From positions 132,284-196,283 of the forward strand of contig FWCC01000141.1 in the NCBI GenBank assembly GCA_900169235.1: a stretch of DNA of 64,000 nucleotides, read 5' to 3'. A model generated the notes under the pieces. It was not told where the DNA came from and made no database searches. It saw nothing but the letters and a program-made list of their open reading frames with translations. Source of the DNA: Zarea fungicola. Taxonomy: Eukaryota > Ascomycota > Sordariomycetes > Hypocreales > Cordycipitaceae. Both the position numbers and the translations under genes were made by a program. Shown here in pieces: positions 20,936 to 33,128 of this stretch (positions are counted from its first letter, which is position 1; every line of letters starts with the position of its first letter).

Positions 20936-22504
20936 TGTTATATTTTGTGCTTAAAACGTCAAATATCGACTAAAATAAGAATAAAAATTACACTGAAAAC
21001 TTTTTTATCTTGTTGAAACTTGAGGTGAGAGGTTGTCCAATAATGAGGTTGCCCAACCCAAGCGATCTTCACAAACGTACTTCTCTCCATTGATACTGAG
21101 TACATGGTGACGGTGATACTCAGCTGTGAATGATTACAAGTAGTTCATGTAAATTTATTGCGTATCACTGTTCAGGCTTCCTCGGATAGGTTGCTTGATC
21201 GGTCAAGTAACAGTCCCAACAGAAGCAGAACCAGACACGGTAAGCTCTGCCATCCTCTAGGGGCCATTTGTTCATCACGAGAGAATAGGCCTTGAAGCAC
21301 AGGCCCCAGATGATAATATCACTTTTACGGGCAGAACGGCATGCAAAGGGTAGGAAGAACGGCCTAACTTTCCAGCGTCAATGAGCCGCTTATTCGGCAA
21401 AATACCCACAAAAAGCGCGGAGGGCAGTTTCTGAACCATTGGCTCGTGCAGCTGCTGACTAGGAGCCCCGTTGAGCTGTTGAGGAATAATAAGAGACCAA
21501 AAGGTATAGTCTGCAAGCCGTACAAGCGCGGGTTCCAAGACCTAGCGAAGCTATGTTCGGTAACGTCTCAAAAATCTGGATCATAGGGCTCCGTAGGAAA
21601 CTTTGTGATATGATACATTCGGTGGTTGTCCTAAGGACTCGTTTCGCTGCCAGATTGCTCAATCTCACATAAGACTTGATCAGATCGGAGATGACCCATC
21701 CAGCCACAAACCGCACCTCGAATCAGAAATTACTTGACTTAATCCATCGTCACCAGGTTTTAAAATTAAGCGACAGAAAGATCTACTGGCATAATTTGTT
21801 TGTTAAGAATGCGTATATTGATAATTGGCAGGGTCGTAATAAACAAGAGATTGAATTTATTCCAGTATCTGAATAGCCAGAAGTTACGAGAAATCTTTCA
21901 GGAGTACTGAGAGGGGACATTATCGTGCTATTCCTTACTGAGATAGCCCTTCATTCACGACTCCCTTAATAGTTCTCCTACGCTCATGAGAGTGGGCACC
22001 TTAGCCTGCTTGCAACTGACAATGGAGAATAAGTGGGTTGCGTTGCTCTAATTTGGATAATATTGCATGCCATGTTTAAGTTTAGCAACAGCTATTGATC
22101 TGTGGGCCACGGAGTACCAGTACAAAGGAGTGGCTGCTATGGGTATCCGGCTCGGCATCGGTTATCCCTGACTAACAGCCGCAGAGGAACACTACAGTAA
22201 GTGTCTATTTATACTCGATGCTTTGAACAAGTAGTGTGTCAGAGATGGCGGCGCCACATGTAACAAAAATAATCCAAAGTACATCCTGTCTGAGAAATGC
22301 GCATTATTTGACGTGCTGAGACGGAGCCTTGGTGTGTCAAGGCACCTCTCCTCAGGTCTCGCATGGGGTGAAGCAACGGATACAAAAAGGTCACCGAATT
22401 CCACCGTTCAAGTTCTCCTTTTCTACTACATCATCACTCAATCAACTCCTTCAAGTTTCATACCATTCAGACTCAGTCTCTTACTTATTCAACCATCAAG
22501 CAAA
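20936..22504. other. gene-poor stretch, no supported gene
   Basis: Two short minus-strand frames (21275-21538 and 21459-21716) could belong to one broken protein but match nothing I recognise. The last 100 bases are a pyrimidine-rich leader directly before the small secreted protein gene. Confidence 0.4.
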
Positions 22505-22914
22505 ATGGTCAGCGCAAACATCATTCTCGGTCTCGTGGCTGTCGCTGGCAGCGCTGTTGCCACCGATTTCACTAAAGGAAACGTTTACTGGTATCCCTGC
22601 GGGTAAGTGAAGATTGGATATCTTGCCGTAACTATGCTAACGATTTGCAAAGAAACTGCAAGTGCAATGCTCAGAGCTCACTCACAAGCTTCACTGGCAC
22701 TACTGGATGTCAGACACTTGATTCCAGCAACCGTGCTCTTGGTTTGACTGGTAACGGAAAGAAACATGTCCTTGGGTCGAGATCCACTTCCTGCAGGCTC
22801 TTCACTGATGCAAACTGCCAGAATCAGGCTCAGACTGTCGGTGTTTTCACTGGAGAGAAGTTTGGTTGCACCGCTTTCAACCAGGATACGAAGAGCATCA
22901 AGTGCACTTTCTAA
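22505..22914 (+). CDS. small secreted cysteine-rich protein
   Basis: Two exons, 22505-22602 and 22653-22914, giving 119 residues. A typical signal peptide ends near residue 19-20 (AVAT). The mature part of about 100 residues contains eight cysteines (PCGNCKC early, then four singles and a final KC), enough for four disulfides. The intron is 50 nt with a GTAAGT donor and a GCTAAC branch site. Size, secretion and Cys content are those of fungal effector-like or antimicrobial-like proteins. No named family was recognised, and a function cannot be assigned. Confidence 0.8.
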
Positions 22915-23663
22915 TCGAACTTACAAAGGTCTTTTTTAAAGGCCGCTTATGGTGGGAACGGGAAAGCTGTCTGGAGGATTTGTTGGCCAGATTTGTAGCT
23001 AGTCAGAAGCCTATTCGGATTTTTAAGATGGCTGGCCTATAGTTTAATTGACTCATGCGCAGTTCTCGCCAAAAGTCCCTCGTACAATTGTTTTGTTTTG
23101 CATTACATGCCATCTTACACAGCCCTTGTCAATATTAGGCGCTAAATGGCGGCCTTTTTTCGCCTAGCCTCGTAAGTTCTCCAGGTGGGCGCTTCGGGCT
23201 CAGAACGATATCGTCACCCACAGGTAATCACCGATCTGGCACGTGCGTGTGAATGGGAATATTGGCAATCCTTTGTGGGTTTCAGACCGGATAACGGCCG
23301 GCAATTACAGTCGGATGTATATGGAGCTCCAGCGTGAAACCCACAAACTAGTTTGAAGGCTTCTGATAGCTCCAATGTTAGCGTCATCAGTGCACAAGTT
23401 TAATGAACAGGGGGAAGATGACAGGAAAAGAATTACAGAGCGCAATATTGCTGCACCTACGGAATGATGGCTCCACGATACGGTGCACTAATTCACCCAA
23501 TCGGATTGAACATGTGCAGAAAATGGCCACGCCAAGCTGGCAGGAAGCGACTCTGGCGGAATGAGAAAATTTCACGGCAAGGATCCCTCGAGATGAGATG
23601 AAAGAAACAATTTATTAATGCGACAGTCTCGGAGCAGCAAGCTTTCAACACCAGCCGCACCAT
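22915..23663. other. intergenic region
   Basis: Contains the 3' region of the small secreted protein gene and of the convergent dehydrogenase gene. Only chance frames seen. Confidence 0.5.
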
Positions 23664-24710
23664 CTACACCGTACGAACCGGCGCCAGCACCGACTTCTTA
23701 ACAGGCGACTCCTTGGTCAGCGAATGCTGGCATGTGCCCGCCTCCATAAAGTCAGTCAGATTGCGCAGCGTCGACTCCGCAATCTCGCCCAGCGCCTCCT
23801 GCGTGAAGAAGGCCTGGTGCCCGCTGACGAGGACGTTGTGGAACGTCATGAGGCGCATGAGGACATCGTCGTGGATAATCTCGCCCGAGTGGTCATCATA
23901 AAACAGGTCGCCCTCGCCCTCGTACACGTCCAGCGCCAGCCCGCCAATGTGCTTGCTCTTCAGGCCCCGAATGGCCGCGCGGGTGTCAATGAGGGCCCCG
24001 CGCGACGTATTCACAATCATGACGCCCTGCTTCATTTTGCCAATGGTGCCGTCATTAATCAGACCACGCGTCTGCTCCGTCAGCGGACAGTGCAGGCTGA
24101 CAATGTCGCTATCGCGGAACAGCTCGTCCACGGCGGCGTACTCGGCGCCAATCTCGGCGGCAAAGTCAGCGGACGGATATAGGTCGTGTAGAAGCACGCG
24201 GCAGCCGAAGCCACGCATGATGCGGGCGGCCGCACGGCCAATGTTGCCCGTGCCAATGACGCCGACCGTCTTGCCGTGGAGGGTGCGGCCCATGAGGCCG
24301 TGGAGGGCAAAGTTGCCCTCGCGCACGCGGTTGTAGGCGCGGTGCGTGTTGCGGTTGAGCGTCTGGATCAGGGCGACGGCGAACTCAGCAACAGCCTCGG
24401 GCGAGTATGAGGGCACGTTGGCGACCATGAGACCATGCTTCTGCGCTGCGGCGAGGTCGACGTTGTTAAAGCCGGCGCAGCGGAGTAGGATGGCCTGGAC
24501 GCCGTGGCGGGCGAGCGTCTCTACGACGACGGTGCCGAGGGCGTCGTTGACGAAGACACAGACGGCTTGGGCATCTTGCGTGAGTGAGACGGTCTCTTCG
24601 TTGAGGGGCACCTCGTGGTAGATGATGTCAATGTTCGCGCCCGTCTTGCTGTGGACGGCGTTGAGGTACTGCTTGTCGTACGGTTTGGTGCTAAACACGG
24701 CGAGCTTCAT
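23664..24710 (-). CDS. NAD-dependent D-lactate dehydrogenase (LdhA type)
   Basis: Single exon of 348 residues, ATG at 24710. It belongs to the D-2-hydroxyacid dehydrogenase family and interconverts pyruvate and D-lactate with NADH. Visible are the substrate-loop region LRCAGFNNVDL, the Rossmann motif GVIGTGNIG (about 151-159), catalytic Arg in NTSRGALID (about 235), Glu in LDVYEGEGDLF (about 263) and the catalytic His in SGHQAFFTQEAL (about 297). The wording follows bacterial fermentative LdhA along its whole length (MKLAVFSTKPYD at the start), and the coding sequence has no intron. No targeting signal; cytosolic. Eukaryotic members of this bacterial-type branch are known, so any transfer may be old. 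Confidence 0.92.
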   Translation of the reverse strand: MKLAVFSTKPYDKQYLNAVHSKTGANIDIIYHEVPLNEETVSLTQDAQAVCVFVNDALGTVVVETLARHGVQAILLRCAGFNNVDLAAAQKHGLMVANVPSYSPEAVAEFAVALIQTLNRNTHRAYNRVREGNFALHGLMGRTLHGKTVGVIGTGNIGRAAARIMRGFGCRVLLHDLYPSADFAAEIGAEYAAVDELFRDSDIVSLHCPLTEQTRGLINDGTIGKMKQGVMIVNTSRGALIDTRAAIRGLKSKHIGGLALDVYEGEGDLFYDDHSGEIIHDDVLMRLMTFHNVLVSGHQAFFTQEALGEIAESTLRNLTDFMEAGTCQHSLTKESPVKKSVLAPVRTV

Positions 24711-25751
24711 GGTAACTATTCGCTGTTCCTATGAACTAGGTTTGATATGATCCAGGTTTTAAATTGAGTTTGATAGCGGTTGGTTATATATTTTCGTGGA
24801 TGTAGAAATGAGGGACTCATTCTTCAACATCGTACCATGGCGCGGGGCTAGCAAGCCATTGATGTAAGTCGCCGCATGCGACACATCCAGCCCTGGTGTT
24901 ATGCAGCTTTGCGCCACTCTACAATGTAACGGGAATATTAAACGAAATTGCAATATTTCCATTTTCAATATTTTCATTTTTAATCAAGACTCTGTTTTGT
25001 ACACTGCATTTTCTCAACTTTTTGTTTATTGCGCTGAGAATCTTCAGATCTCGCGCTGTCTAGCAAGTGTCACATCCATGGACAGACGGATCCGGCGCAT
25101 CGTACGATGGACAACGCTAAATTGCTACACTACGGAAAGGTGAGCAGCCACCTGCAATAAATTATTGGGGGACTCCTGCTGGGTATTCTATTTCACGGTC
25201 AACAGGCACTAGGCGCCAGTAAGAAATACGGCGTATTCTAGAATTACCAGAACCTGGAATAGTAGAAATGCCATAATCGCATCACAGCCGATCTGAGACG
25301 GCCAGTTTCAGTTGCCACGGGCCGTGAACGCTCAACTTTTGTCTTGCCATGTCAGAATGGCCAGACACATTAATAAACACGCCAGGGTCAGTTGAACAGC
25401 TCAAACACATTAAATTTCCGCCTTTGACATACCTGCCAGGGTACGAGAAGGGTCGCAAGTGAAATGCATACCTTCAAGCCAATCAGGCTCTGCCACTCAT
25501 CATTCTCAATTTCACACCTTTCTAATTGCTACTCCGCTGAGAGTCCATATTCGCATTCAATAGTCAAGCCTTGATGGCCCATTCAGCTACCAGTCGTTGA
25601 ATCTTCCATTTCAGGTCAATTACTAATTCTGCTGAATCTCACACTTCCTCTTCAACCATAATACAATTCAAACTCAGTCTCTCGCTTTACTCCAATTTCT
25701 TTTTTTTTTTAAAAAAAAAAAATAGCCCGTTGAAATTTCATTACAACAAGT
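24711..25751. other. intergenic region with a leader-like duplicate
   Basis: No supported gene. Around 25660-25690 the sequence resembles the leader of the small secreted protein gene at 22.46-22.49 kb (shared block like aactcagtctct). A T-run followed by an A-run at about 25699-25723 could form a hairpin. Confidence 0.4.
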
Positions 25752-26021
25752 CTACTTCAACACCTTCAAATCCTTTCCATTCTTCTGCGTCGCCAGCGCC
25801 GCCTCGCACTCACCACACCGCCACGTCATCGTCTCCCACCAGTACCGCCTGTCCGGCAGCGGCCAAAACATGACATCCATGAAGCGCTGCATGCCCTTGC
25901 TGCGGCCTTGAACCGACGTCTTGACAATCTTGTGGCAGTGGGGGCACTCGACGGTCTGGGGGAGTGCCCGTAGTTTGTCGAGCGGCACAGGCGTCGGTTG
26001 GACGAGTTCTTGCGATTCCAT
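25752..26021 (-). CDS. LITAF-like zinc-ribbon mini-protein
   Basis: Intronless frame of 89 residues, ATG at 26021. It has CPHC at about residues 26-29, a central hydrophobic/aromatic segment (MDVMFWPLPDRRYWW) and a closing WRCGEC near 68-73. This is the LITAF arrangement: two CxxC half-sites brought together around a membrane-inserted loop. LITAF-domain proteins sit on the cytosolic face of endosomal or plasma membranes. The typical terminal HxCPxC is replaced by RCGEC here, so the assignment is tentative. Upstream there is only low-complexity AT-rich sequence. Confidence 0.6.
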   Translation of the reverse strand: MESQELVQPTPVPLDKLRALPQTVECPHCHKIVKTSVQGRSKGMQRFMDVMFWPLPDRRYWWETMTWRCGECEAALATQKNGKDLKVLK

Positions 26022-26257
26022 TGTGATTTATTTTTTTAATCTTTTTAATCTTTTTAATCTGGTTAGTTGAAAAATACCAAGTGATCAATCATTTCCTTGG
26101 ACAGCAGTACTCACTGTTGGCACTAGTTGGTCGTGAAAGCTAGTGTAGGTTTTGTATATGTTACGTGGTATGGCAAGCACTGCGATAAAACTCTACAACG
26201 CCCAATCTACTTTGAATGAATACTTGATGATAAAATAAGAGCGATGGATGTCCACTG

Positions 26258-26669
26258 CTATATATACTCATCCCACTTGACCAAAAGATGCACTAAATTC
26301 CTCGTCCCCAGCACATCTGTCTGGCCGTTGTATGCCTCGTCAGATAAAGTTGGCCAAGTGGCTGTGTCATTGCCCAATCCAAACTGGGCAAAAAGATTGT
26401 GGTTCCTGTGCAGCTCCCCATAATAGGCGAAAGCAAACTAAACCAGAAATGGCGTATTGCACCGCTTCCACATCTTGGCAGCGATCAGCATGACGTTGAT
26501 GAGGACAACGAGGCTGAGGCTGAGGCTGTGAAGATCACTGATAAACATTTATGCCCTGGACTGGCAAACTGGTAAGCACCCCGACAAAGGTAGGCTCTCC
26601 CAGTGCAGCCTGATATGTGCTGGCCTGGAAGCCAGTGGTCACGACAGTAACAATGCAAATGATATGTAA
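26258..26669 (-). pseudogene. stop-interrupted membrane-protein relic (or unspliced small gene)
   Basis: Two coherent stretches lie on the minus strand. 26535-26669 encodes about 44 residues after an apparent splice acceptor (actag). 26258-26548 is one frame of 97 codons holding a hydrophobic segment (SLSLVVLINVMLIAAK), an in-frame TAG at 26438-26440, and then a well-formed 59-residue tail (AYYGELHRNHNLFAQFGLG and on). The tail looks conserved rather than random. The TAG could come from CAG by one C-to-T change. Alternatively it is the end of a 57-nt in-frame intron (donor GTCATG). No domain name assigned. Confidence 0.4.
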
Positions 26670-27268
26670 CTAGTAAAAATGTGCAAACAACGGAGCAGCA
26701 AATTGCAGGATTCTATAGAGCTATCGATGAATACTTGCAAACCATGCATTACCTGTACTTGAATTATTAAACAGTATGTGAGTTTGCTGTGGTGCATGTG
26801 GCTAGTGGGCTTGCAGTTAGAAGGTTCCAGGTAAGACGAACGCTGGTGCAAACCCGAGATCCAAATTTGAAGCTGAATAAATGCAGACTAACACTGGCGA
26901 AATGGTTCGTTAGGGAGTTCGTTAGGGAGTCATCTAGTCGGCGCGACGACGCAACACGTTCCGCCAATTTTGGGTGTCAAGGCAGGCGCTACTGGGTGGT
27001 GATGTAGAGATTCTGGTCAAGCCCATGACGGTGCTCATTCAGTTAATTCCAACTAGGCGGCGCCGCTTGCGAGATGCATGGCGTTTAATTGGAGCCTTTG
27101 CTGGAAAACGTCCAAGTCCTTCTACAACTTGGGCGTGAAATTGATCCTCGGAATCTTGTCTCGACAGTGCATTGGTAATACTCAGAGAACGTATCCCGAT
27201 AAAACACGTGTAGCAACCTTTCCAAATGGAATTCTCTCTATTCCTGCTGCTTTGTGTCAAACAAAGCG
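26670..27268. other. intergenic region
   Basis: No supported gene. Exons upstream of the relic at 26.3-26.7 kb might extend into this stretch, but none is convincing. Confidence 0.4.
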
Positions 27269-30200
27269 TCATATACTAGAAGTTAGCCATGCTACATTTC
27301 CACCTGCTACTTGCATTCTGCTGCGCTCACGTAGCTGTGTCCTAGCATACAGTCTGTGTTTCATCTTGCTGGTGAGTTTGTTCTCCTTGCGCACAAGCTT
27401 CGCAACAACCGCAGGATCTGGCTGTTCGACTTTGACTACATGCACTGAGCCGAATGTCTTGAAGTAATACGTACCCCTGTGCACTAGCTTGCTCATTGTC
27501 GGGGGCGAAACCAAAGGCTCATGACCCACGCAAACTGTGACGGCAGTCTCAAGCAATGGAACGGTATTGCGCCAGAAACAGGAATCGTCTCTGCGGCACC
27601 GATATTCCTCCGTCTCGAGGCAGCAGGGGGATGCATAGGCAAAAGTGGCGGAATCCTCCGAGTCGGCGATAATTTGCGCCCAAGATGATTCTTGTTGGCT
27701 GAGACTAATCTCCAGGCACTGATACACATCATTGTCATAGGGCCATGATACAAGCAAAGACTTGCCCTTGCGGTCGAGCCCACTTTCGCTCAGCACTGTA
27801 AGAATAGAGCGGACTACACGCAAAATAAGATTGTGATGCGACGACGGTTGGTCTCGGAGCCACCGTTGAAGCCTAGTTCCATGAAAAGCCACGAAAATTC
27901 CACCATCAGCCTTCAGGCTCTCCCAGATTGAACACTCGTTACTGCAGTTCAAGGTACTTCTGGCAAATACAGGGAGAAGCTCTGCCACCATTTGTCGCAA
28001 CGGAACCCGTCGAGCTATGTGGGTGCACAAGCTAACTTGCACCGCCCAGCAGTCGTCTAAAAACGAAACCAGGTCCTGGTCTCCTTGCTGTAGACGATAT
28101 TGCTTCAAGGTGCGACCAGGGTATTTATGGTATGCCGCGTTCGCCTGCACTGTAAAATACTGGCCGACTTGGAATCCTGCCTGAGTTTCAGTACGCTCCC
28201 AGCCTGGTGGATATGTGCCCAGCTTCCGCAGCTGCCCATAGGCCTCGGAGTACAAGCGGCATTGGTCCTCCTTCAATGTATAAGCCTTATTTACTGATAT
28301 TGGCGACCCAATCCGAATTTTTCTCGTTGGATCTATCCCTTCACATGGAGACGTAAAGGAGAAACCTTCTTGCCAGTGAAACTGAGTGCTAGAGGTATCG
28401 GAAGCAGAGATGACTCCGCCTCCAATTTTGATCGCAGAAGGAAGGGAGCCTTTTACATCTTGAACAATAAACTGTGCCGGCCCCCACCTGTCGACTAAGT
28501 CCTCCGTGTTGGTGATCAAGTCAAACTTCAAAGGCGAGGGGTGGTCCACGGGCCGAGCTGGAAGCGATGCTTCTGCGAGCCTGAAAGCCAAGACGGGGCC
28601 TTGAAGCATTACTCCAACACATGTCAAATCAACCAAATCGACTTCGATTCCATTACAAGGGTGCTCTTTTTGAATCATGCCAGAGCCAAAGAGCCTCGCT
28701 TTTCGAATCGGCGTGTCGAGGAATACTGGGTGAAGTGGACCGACGTGAGCTTGCAAGTAGGACAGAAATCCTACGGACATCACCTGAATTGACAGAGAAC
28801 ACTCATGGACAGCATTTGGTAAATCTTCTTCCACCGATAGCCCTGTGAGTTGTCTCCTATGGAAAATGTCGTCCAGTAATCTCGTTGCCGTTGGTAGCTT
28901 GTGAATCGCCAGATCTTGATTTGCAAAAAGCTCTCTTACCTCGCTTAACAACTGAAAAGCGAGACAAAAGTGAATTCGAGATAATTCTACAGCTGTTTTC
29001 TCGGAATTCTCTCCGTTCAAGGGCGCTAAAGGAATTTTTATAATGGTGAATGAGTCACAGCAGAGCTTTTGGCCCTGGGAGTGTTTTATTGCAGTGCAAA
29101 ACAACTCCAGTGTAACCTTGAGCCGACTAACAACCTTCCAAATATCAGAGTGCCCATAAGTAATCAAGGCAGCAGTGTTATTCTCTTCAAAGGTGACAGA
29201 TCCGTTCCATTCTTCGTGATTACGACTAGAAGGGGTGATACCCGCCAAGCCGCAGAGGCGTTGGACCCTCAGTAAGGACGTAGACTCGCTGCATTCAGGA
29301 GCGGATGTTGGCTGAGAGACGACTTGGTTTGAGCTAATGGAGCCCCAAGCCAGCTGATGAACACATCCACCGATATGAAAGTTTGCTTGAGTAGCAATTA
29401 TTGGGTCTGCTTCTGGAGGAGGCGTGAAATAGATCCACGGTGAATCACTCGCCTCTTCAAGCAAGATTTCTGCCATCTCGTCTCGTGTATAGCCGAGATC
29501 CTCTAGATCATGTAGCCAGGCGTATTCATCTTGAGCAACTGTACCAAACTGCTTCCGCAGGAGTCGCCTTAAGGCTCGAAGATTTCTGAGGCTCAAAGCC
29601 TCACTCAAGGTAGTGGGTGGACGTGTAAGACAGGTCAAATTCGATTTGAAGGTCTCATAAGGCGTACCGGCGGTTATGTAATTGAGGATCTGGCCGACTT
29701 CGATAAAACTCCCAGTTTCGGGGCCTTGAAGGTCGCCTTCGTCTTCTGTTTCGTCCTCACTATCACTATCGTCTACTTCATCCGTATTTGTGACCATGTT
29801 CAATTGTTGGTGAGCTTGAAGAAAGCGGTTAAGACTGTAACTGCGATCCTCTTGCTGATTCAGAAGTTTCTGCATAGATTCGCGGTCTTGTTGCGAATCG
29901 TTTGCTGTATACTCGAACCTCCGAAGAATATACCCCGTCACTAATCTTCGTGACTGTTGCCTCGCCAATTGTCTGACCACCCGCTGCATCATTGGCTCGG
30001 TGGTGATCTTCAGAATGTCTTTCAACAGAATTTTGAGCAATTGATCATGATTTGACAAAAATTGGAGTGACGCAAATTCTTGCTTGGCAGAAGAGTACAG
30101 ATCATGAACAACAGGATCGCGTAATAGGTGAAACGCGAGAGTCTGGGACGCCATTTGAAGAGGATCGTTATTATTAATTGAAGCCAGGCTAAGCCCTGTC

Positions 30201-32720
30201 GAATCGGTGGCTTCCGTGAAGATGCTGCTAACGTAACTGAAGTCAGATACATCAGAATATTTGTCATGGTCGACAACTGATGGTCCAGGAAGTTGATCAG
30301 TTACTAGCATAGCCATTGCATGCTCTAGTGCCAGTCGATCAGGATTGTCTATAGCAAAGTACTTCGCTATGGTTGGTTCTAATCGATCTGATCGAAGGTA
30401 CTCACGCAACGAAGTATGGACTAGCCAAATTTTGGTCTTACCATCTTCATCCGAGTCCTCTCTTTGAGCAGTGGAAATTAGACCTGAAGAATGCTCTGCT
30501 ATCTCTAGTGGAAAAGGCATACGGTTTATGAGGTGTGGACTAGGAGCTAACTCGATGGCGAGTGCGTCAACCGCCTCGTCGATTGAAAGTGGCCGCTCAG
30601 AGTATGCCAAGAGCTGCAAAAGCCGTATTGTACCAGGCATATATTCAGGCTCTATTTTTCGTAGAATCCGCGCATATGTCTCGTCTAATGTTCGAGGGAG
30701 TGTATCTAGCGCGTCAACCACATCCTCAGGGGTCAGACACCGTTCCAGAGCGTCGAGTTGAGAAACAACCCATACAAACCTAGACATGGGAGAAAGGGTA
30801 AGCCATTTGAGAAACGTTAGAAAAAGAAACAAAATTTGGTAGTACTGACGTTCCATTAGCTTGATCATTCAGTTTGGTCGTCATTAATTCCTGAATGCGT
30901 GGCGAAGCCTTCCATCTACTTATTTGCTGTACCCTTGCGTGGATATATGCTCTTATATCATTTGCCACTAGGTCAGACTGGAGATGAATCATTTCATCTC
31001 TACTCGCCAATATCTCGATACCAGATTTTAAATCTGGCTCCGCTCGGCTAGTGACAAGCAGATGTATATTAGTTAGCGAACTTCTAAGGCTTTTAAGCCA
31101 CGGAACGATTCCGTCAGTAGTGTGTTGGCTCCGTGTTTCGCATTCATCGAGTCCATCGAGAATAATGTACACTGAGTTTAGTTTACGGATCATGGCTTTC
31201 AGGGTTGTTTGCAACGCTTCATGCGTTTGTCGTCCACTGGATGTAGTATGTGAATCGTAGAGCGACTCTAGAGGTCCTCGGGCAGGCGCATAATTGCGAT
31301 ATATCTGTTCAATGAGAGAGCGAACAGCACTCTCAGTCGATCGTTTTCTCATGTCGCCAAAGTTGAAATAGAAGTAGAGGAGCGCGTGGCTGGCTGCCGT
31401 ATCTTGGTCCAAGTCTGCAACAACAGTGGAACTGAGAATAGTCTTGCCGCAGCCCGGCATACCATAGAGCCACAAGAAAGTCCCCTGTTCCGTCTTCCAT
31501 GATTGATATTTCTCACTGCCTAGCAGCCACTGACCAGTTCCTGGTAGTTGTAGCTCTCGCGCGTTGTTCAAACTCGTTGACGAGTCCGGTGCGGAAAGCC
31601 ATTTGGTAACCTTGTCAAAGTGACTCGATGTCTGCATAACTTGCACAGCTGTTCTCAGTTGCAAGACTATTCTCAGTCTCTCATTAGCTCTCCATTAATC
31701 TTGGCTGTCCACTTCATGGGTCCCGTTATTTGGCTTACCATTCTCGGCTAGTCCACCGATCTTCCTTTCTGCTTCTACCCTCTTTGGCGAGATCCATTGA
31801 AGAAGGTCTTTGGTATACGCGGCGGCTGTCATTGCCGCGTATCCCTGCCACTCCTTGTATTTATGTGAATCGGCATAGTCGCAGATTCCTCGAATCACAA
31901 GACAGGGGAAGATATCCATTAACCCTGCTGCCTCCATCTCCAGGCATAGCACATTTTTCGCGGCCAGTCTATCACGGATATAGGCATTCTTCATCAACTT
32001 GGTGGTAGAGGCAATTTTGCCATAATGTATAGCTGGGTTGTCTTCTTCGCTTGTTCTTTCCCGGCGGTCCACCAGGCTAGAAAGGCCCTTATAACAGTCC
32101 AATGCGCAGCTGGCGCTGTTGGTTTCTGGGTGGACCACTTTACTCCGAAAGAGCCTATCGCTGGCAAGATTTGGTCGTTGATAGCTCTGCCGGAGTTGTG
32201 GGCTCTTATTAAGAGTTGCGTTAATTGTTTCGTTAAGTTGATGGTCGTTTAGTGTGTAATCGGCCTGGATATCGGTCAAGGCTACCTGGAGGGGCTCTGG
32301 CGGCTGGCCTAGACAGCCAATGGTTTGGAGCATGTTGCCTTTAAATGGTTTTCCAAAATCGTATTGAACCACGCCGCCATATCGAGGTTCGCTTACAACA
32401 ACATCGCCTAAGCGGATGTCGTTCTTCAAGCTGGGGGCCCCGCCTGCGATGCCGACCATCAAGCAGATTCTCACATGCGGAAAGCTGCGTGACATGCCCT
32501 TTACTATGCCTATTGCTGTAGCAGTGCCATATTCGCCGCCGGGTAGAGTACCAATAACGACATTATGCTTCCCCATTCTACCAAGGGTGTAATTATTGGT
32601 ATCGCCTCCACTGATATGGTCTGGTCCGGCGTGTAGCTCATCTAGGAACGCTCTTGCGGCAATGTACGCTGGCGTGATTGCGCAAATCCAGCCGACATGA
32701 TAAATGCTAGCATCAGGCAT
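27269..32720 (-). CDS. NLR-like protein: PNP_UDP domain, NACHT NTPase, long uncharacterised C-terminus
   Basis: Three exons (minus): 31739-32720, 30850-31666, 27269-30779; 1769 residues with all frames intact. Residues about 8-320 form a phosphorylase-superfamily (PNP_UDP) domain (HNVVIGTLPGGEYGTA, LMVGIAGGAP, LCLEMEAAGL, VIRGICDYAD). A NACHT module follows with Walker A YGMPGCGKT (about 394-402) and Walker B YIILDGLDECE (about 493-503), then a winged-helix-like segment (LLAYSERPLSIDEAVDALA). In place of clear ankyrin, WD40 or TPR repeats, residues from about 720 on contain an acidic stretch (DDSDSEDETEDEGD), a motif GYTRDEMAEILLEE near 1030, and several hundred residues I cannot assign. Fungal proteins of this layout act in non-self recognition and programmed cell death. 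The intron joining PNP to NACHT (GTAAGC donor, GCTAAT branch) shows that this is one gene. Confidence 0.9.
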
Positions 32721-33128
32721 TGAAAGTAGCGAAGCCAGAATATGTATTCAACCAGAATGATGAAATTTAGGGTCGACAATCTCAAGTAACACGGCATGCG
32801 TGGACTTGGACGTTTCTTTCGCAGGTGTTAAACGAGAGTACTACCCCGCAGCTAGGAGCCCGATGTGGCTGAATTGAGTCAAACATTTAGGCATCTCTGC
32901 ATATCATTATCCAATTAGGTGATGCTACGAAGGCGCCGTGAGATGTAGGCGTTCCTATGAGTTGCCCAGCCATCATAAAATATTCAGGGGCTGGAAACAA
33001 GGCCCTGCATAGCTTAAACTACTCCGTGCGATTATGTTGTGGTGAAAGGGTGGTGGAAGCCATTTCAGGGTTAAAGCTCAAATCCAGAGTCAATCTATTT
33101 ACCCATTCGTGATGCAAAAGCGCAATGG
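32721..33128. promoter_or_regulatory. upstream region of the NLR-like gene
   Basis: About 400 bp between the NLR start and the end of the kinase-like gene, both on the minus strand. It must hold the NLR promoter and the 3' region of the upstream gene. No specific element recognised. Confidence 0.4.
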
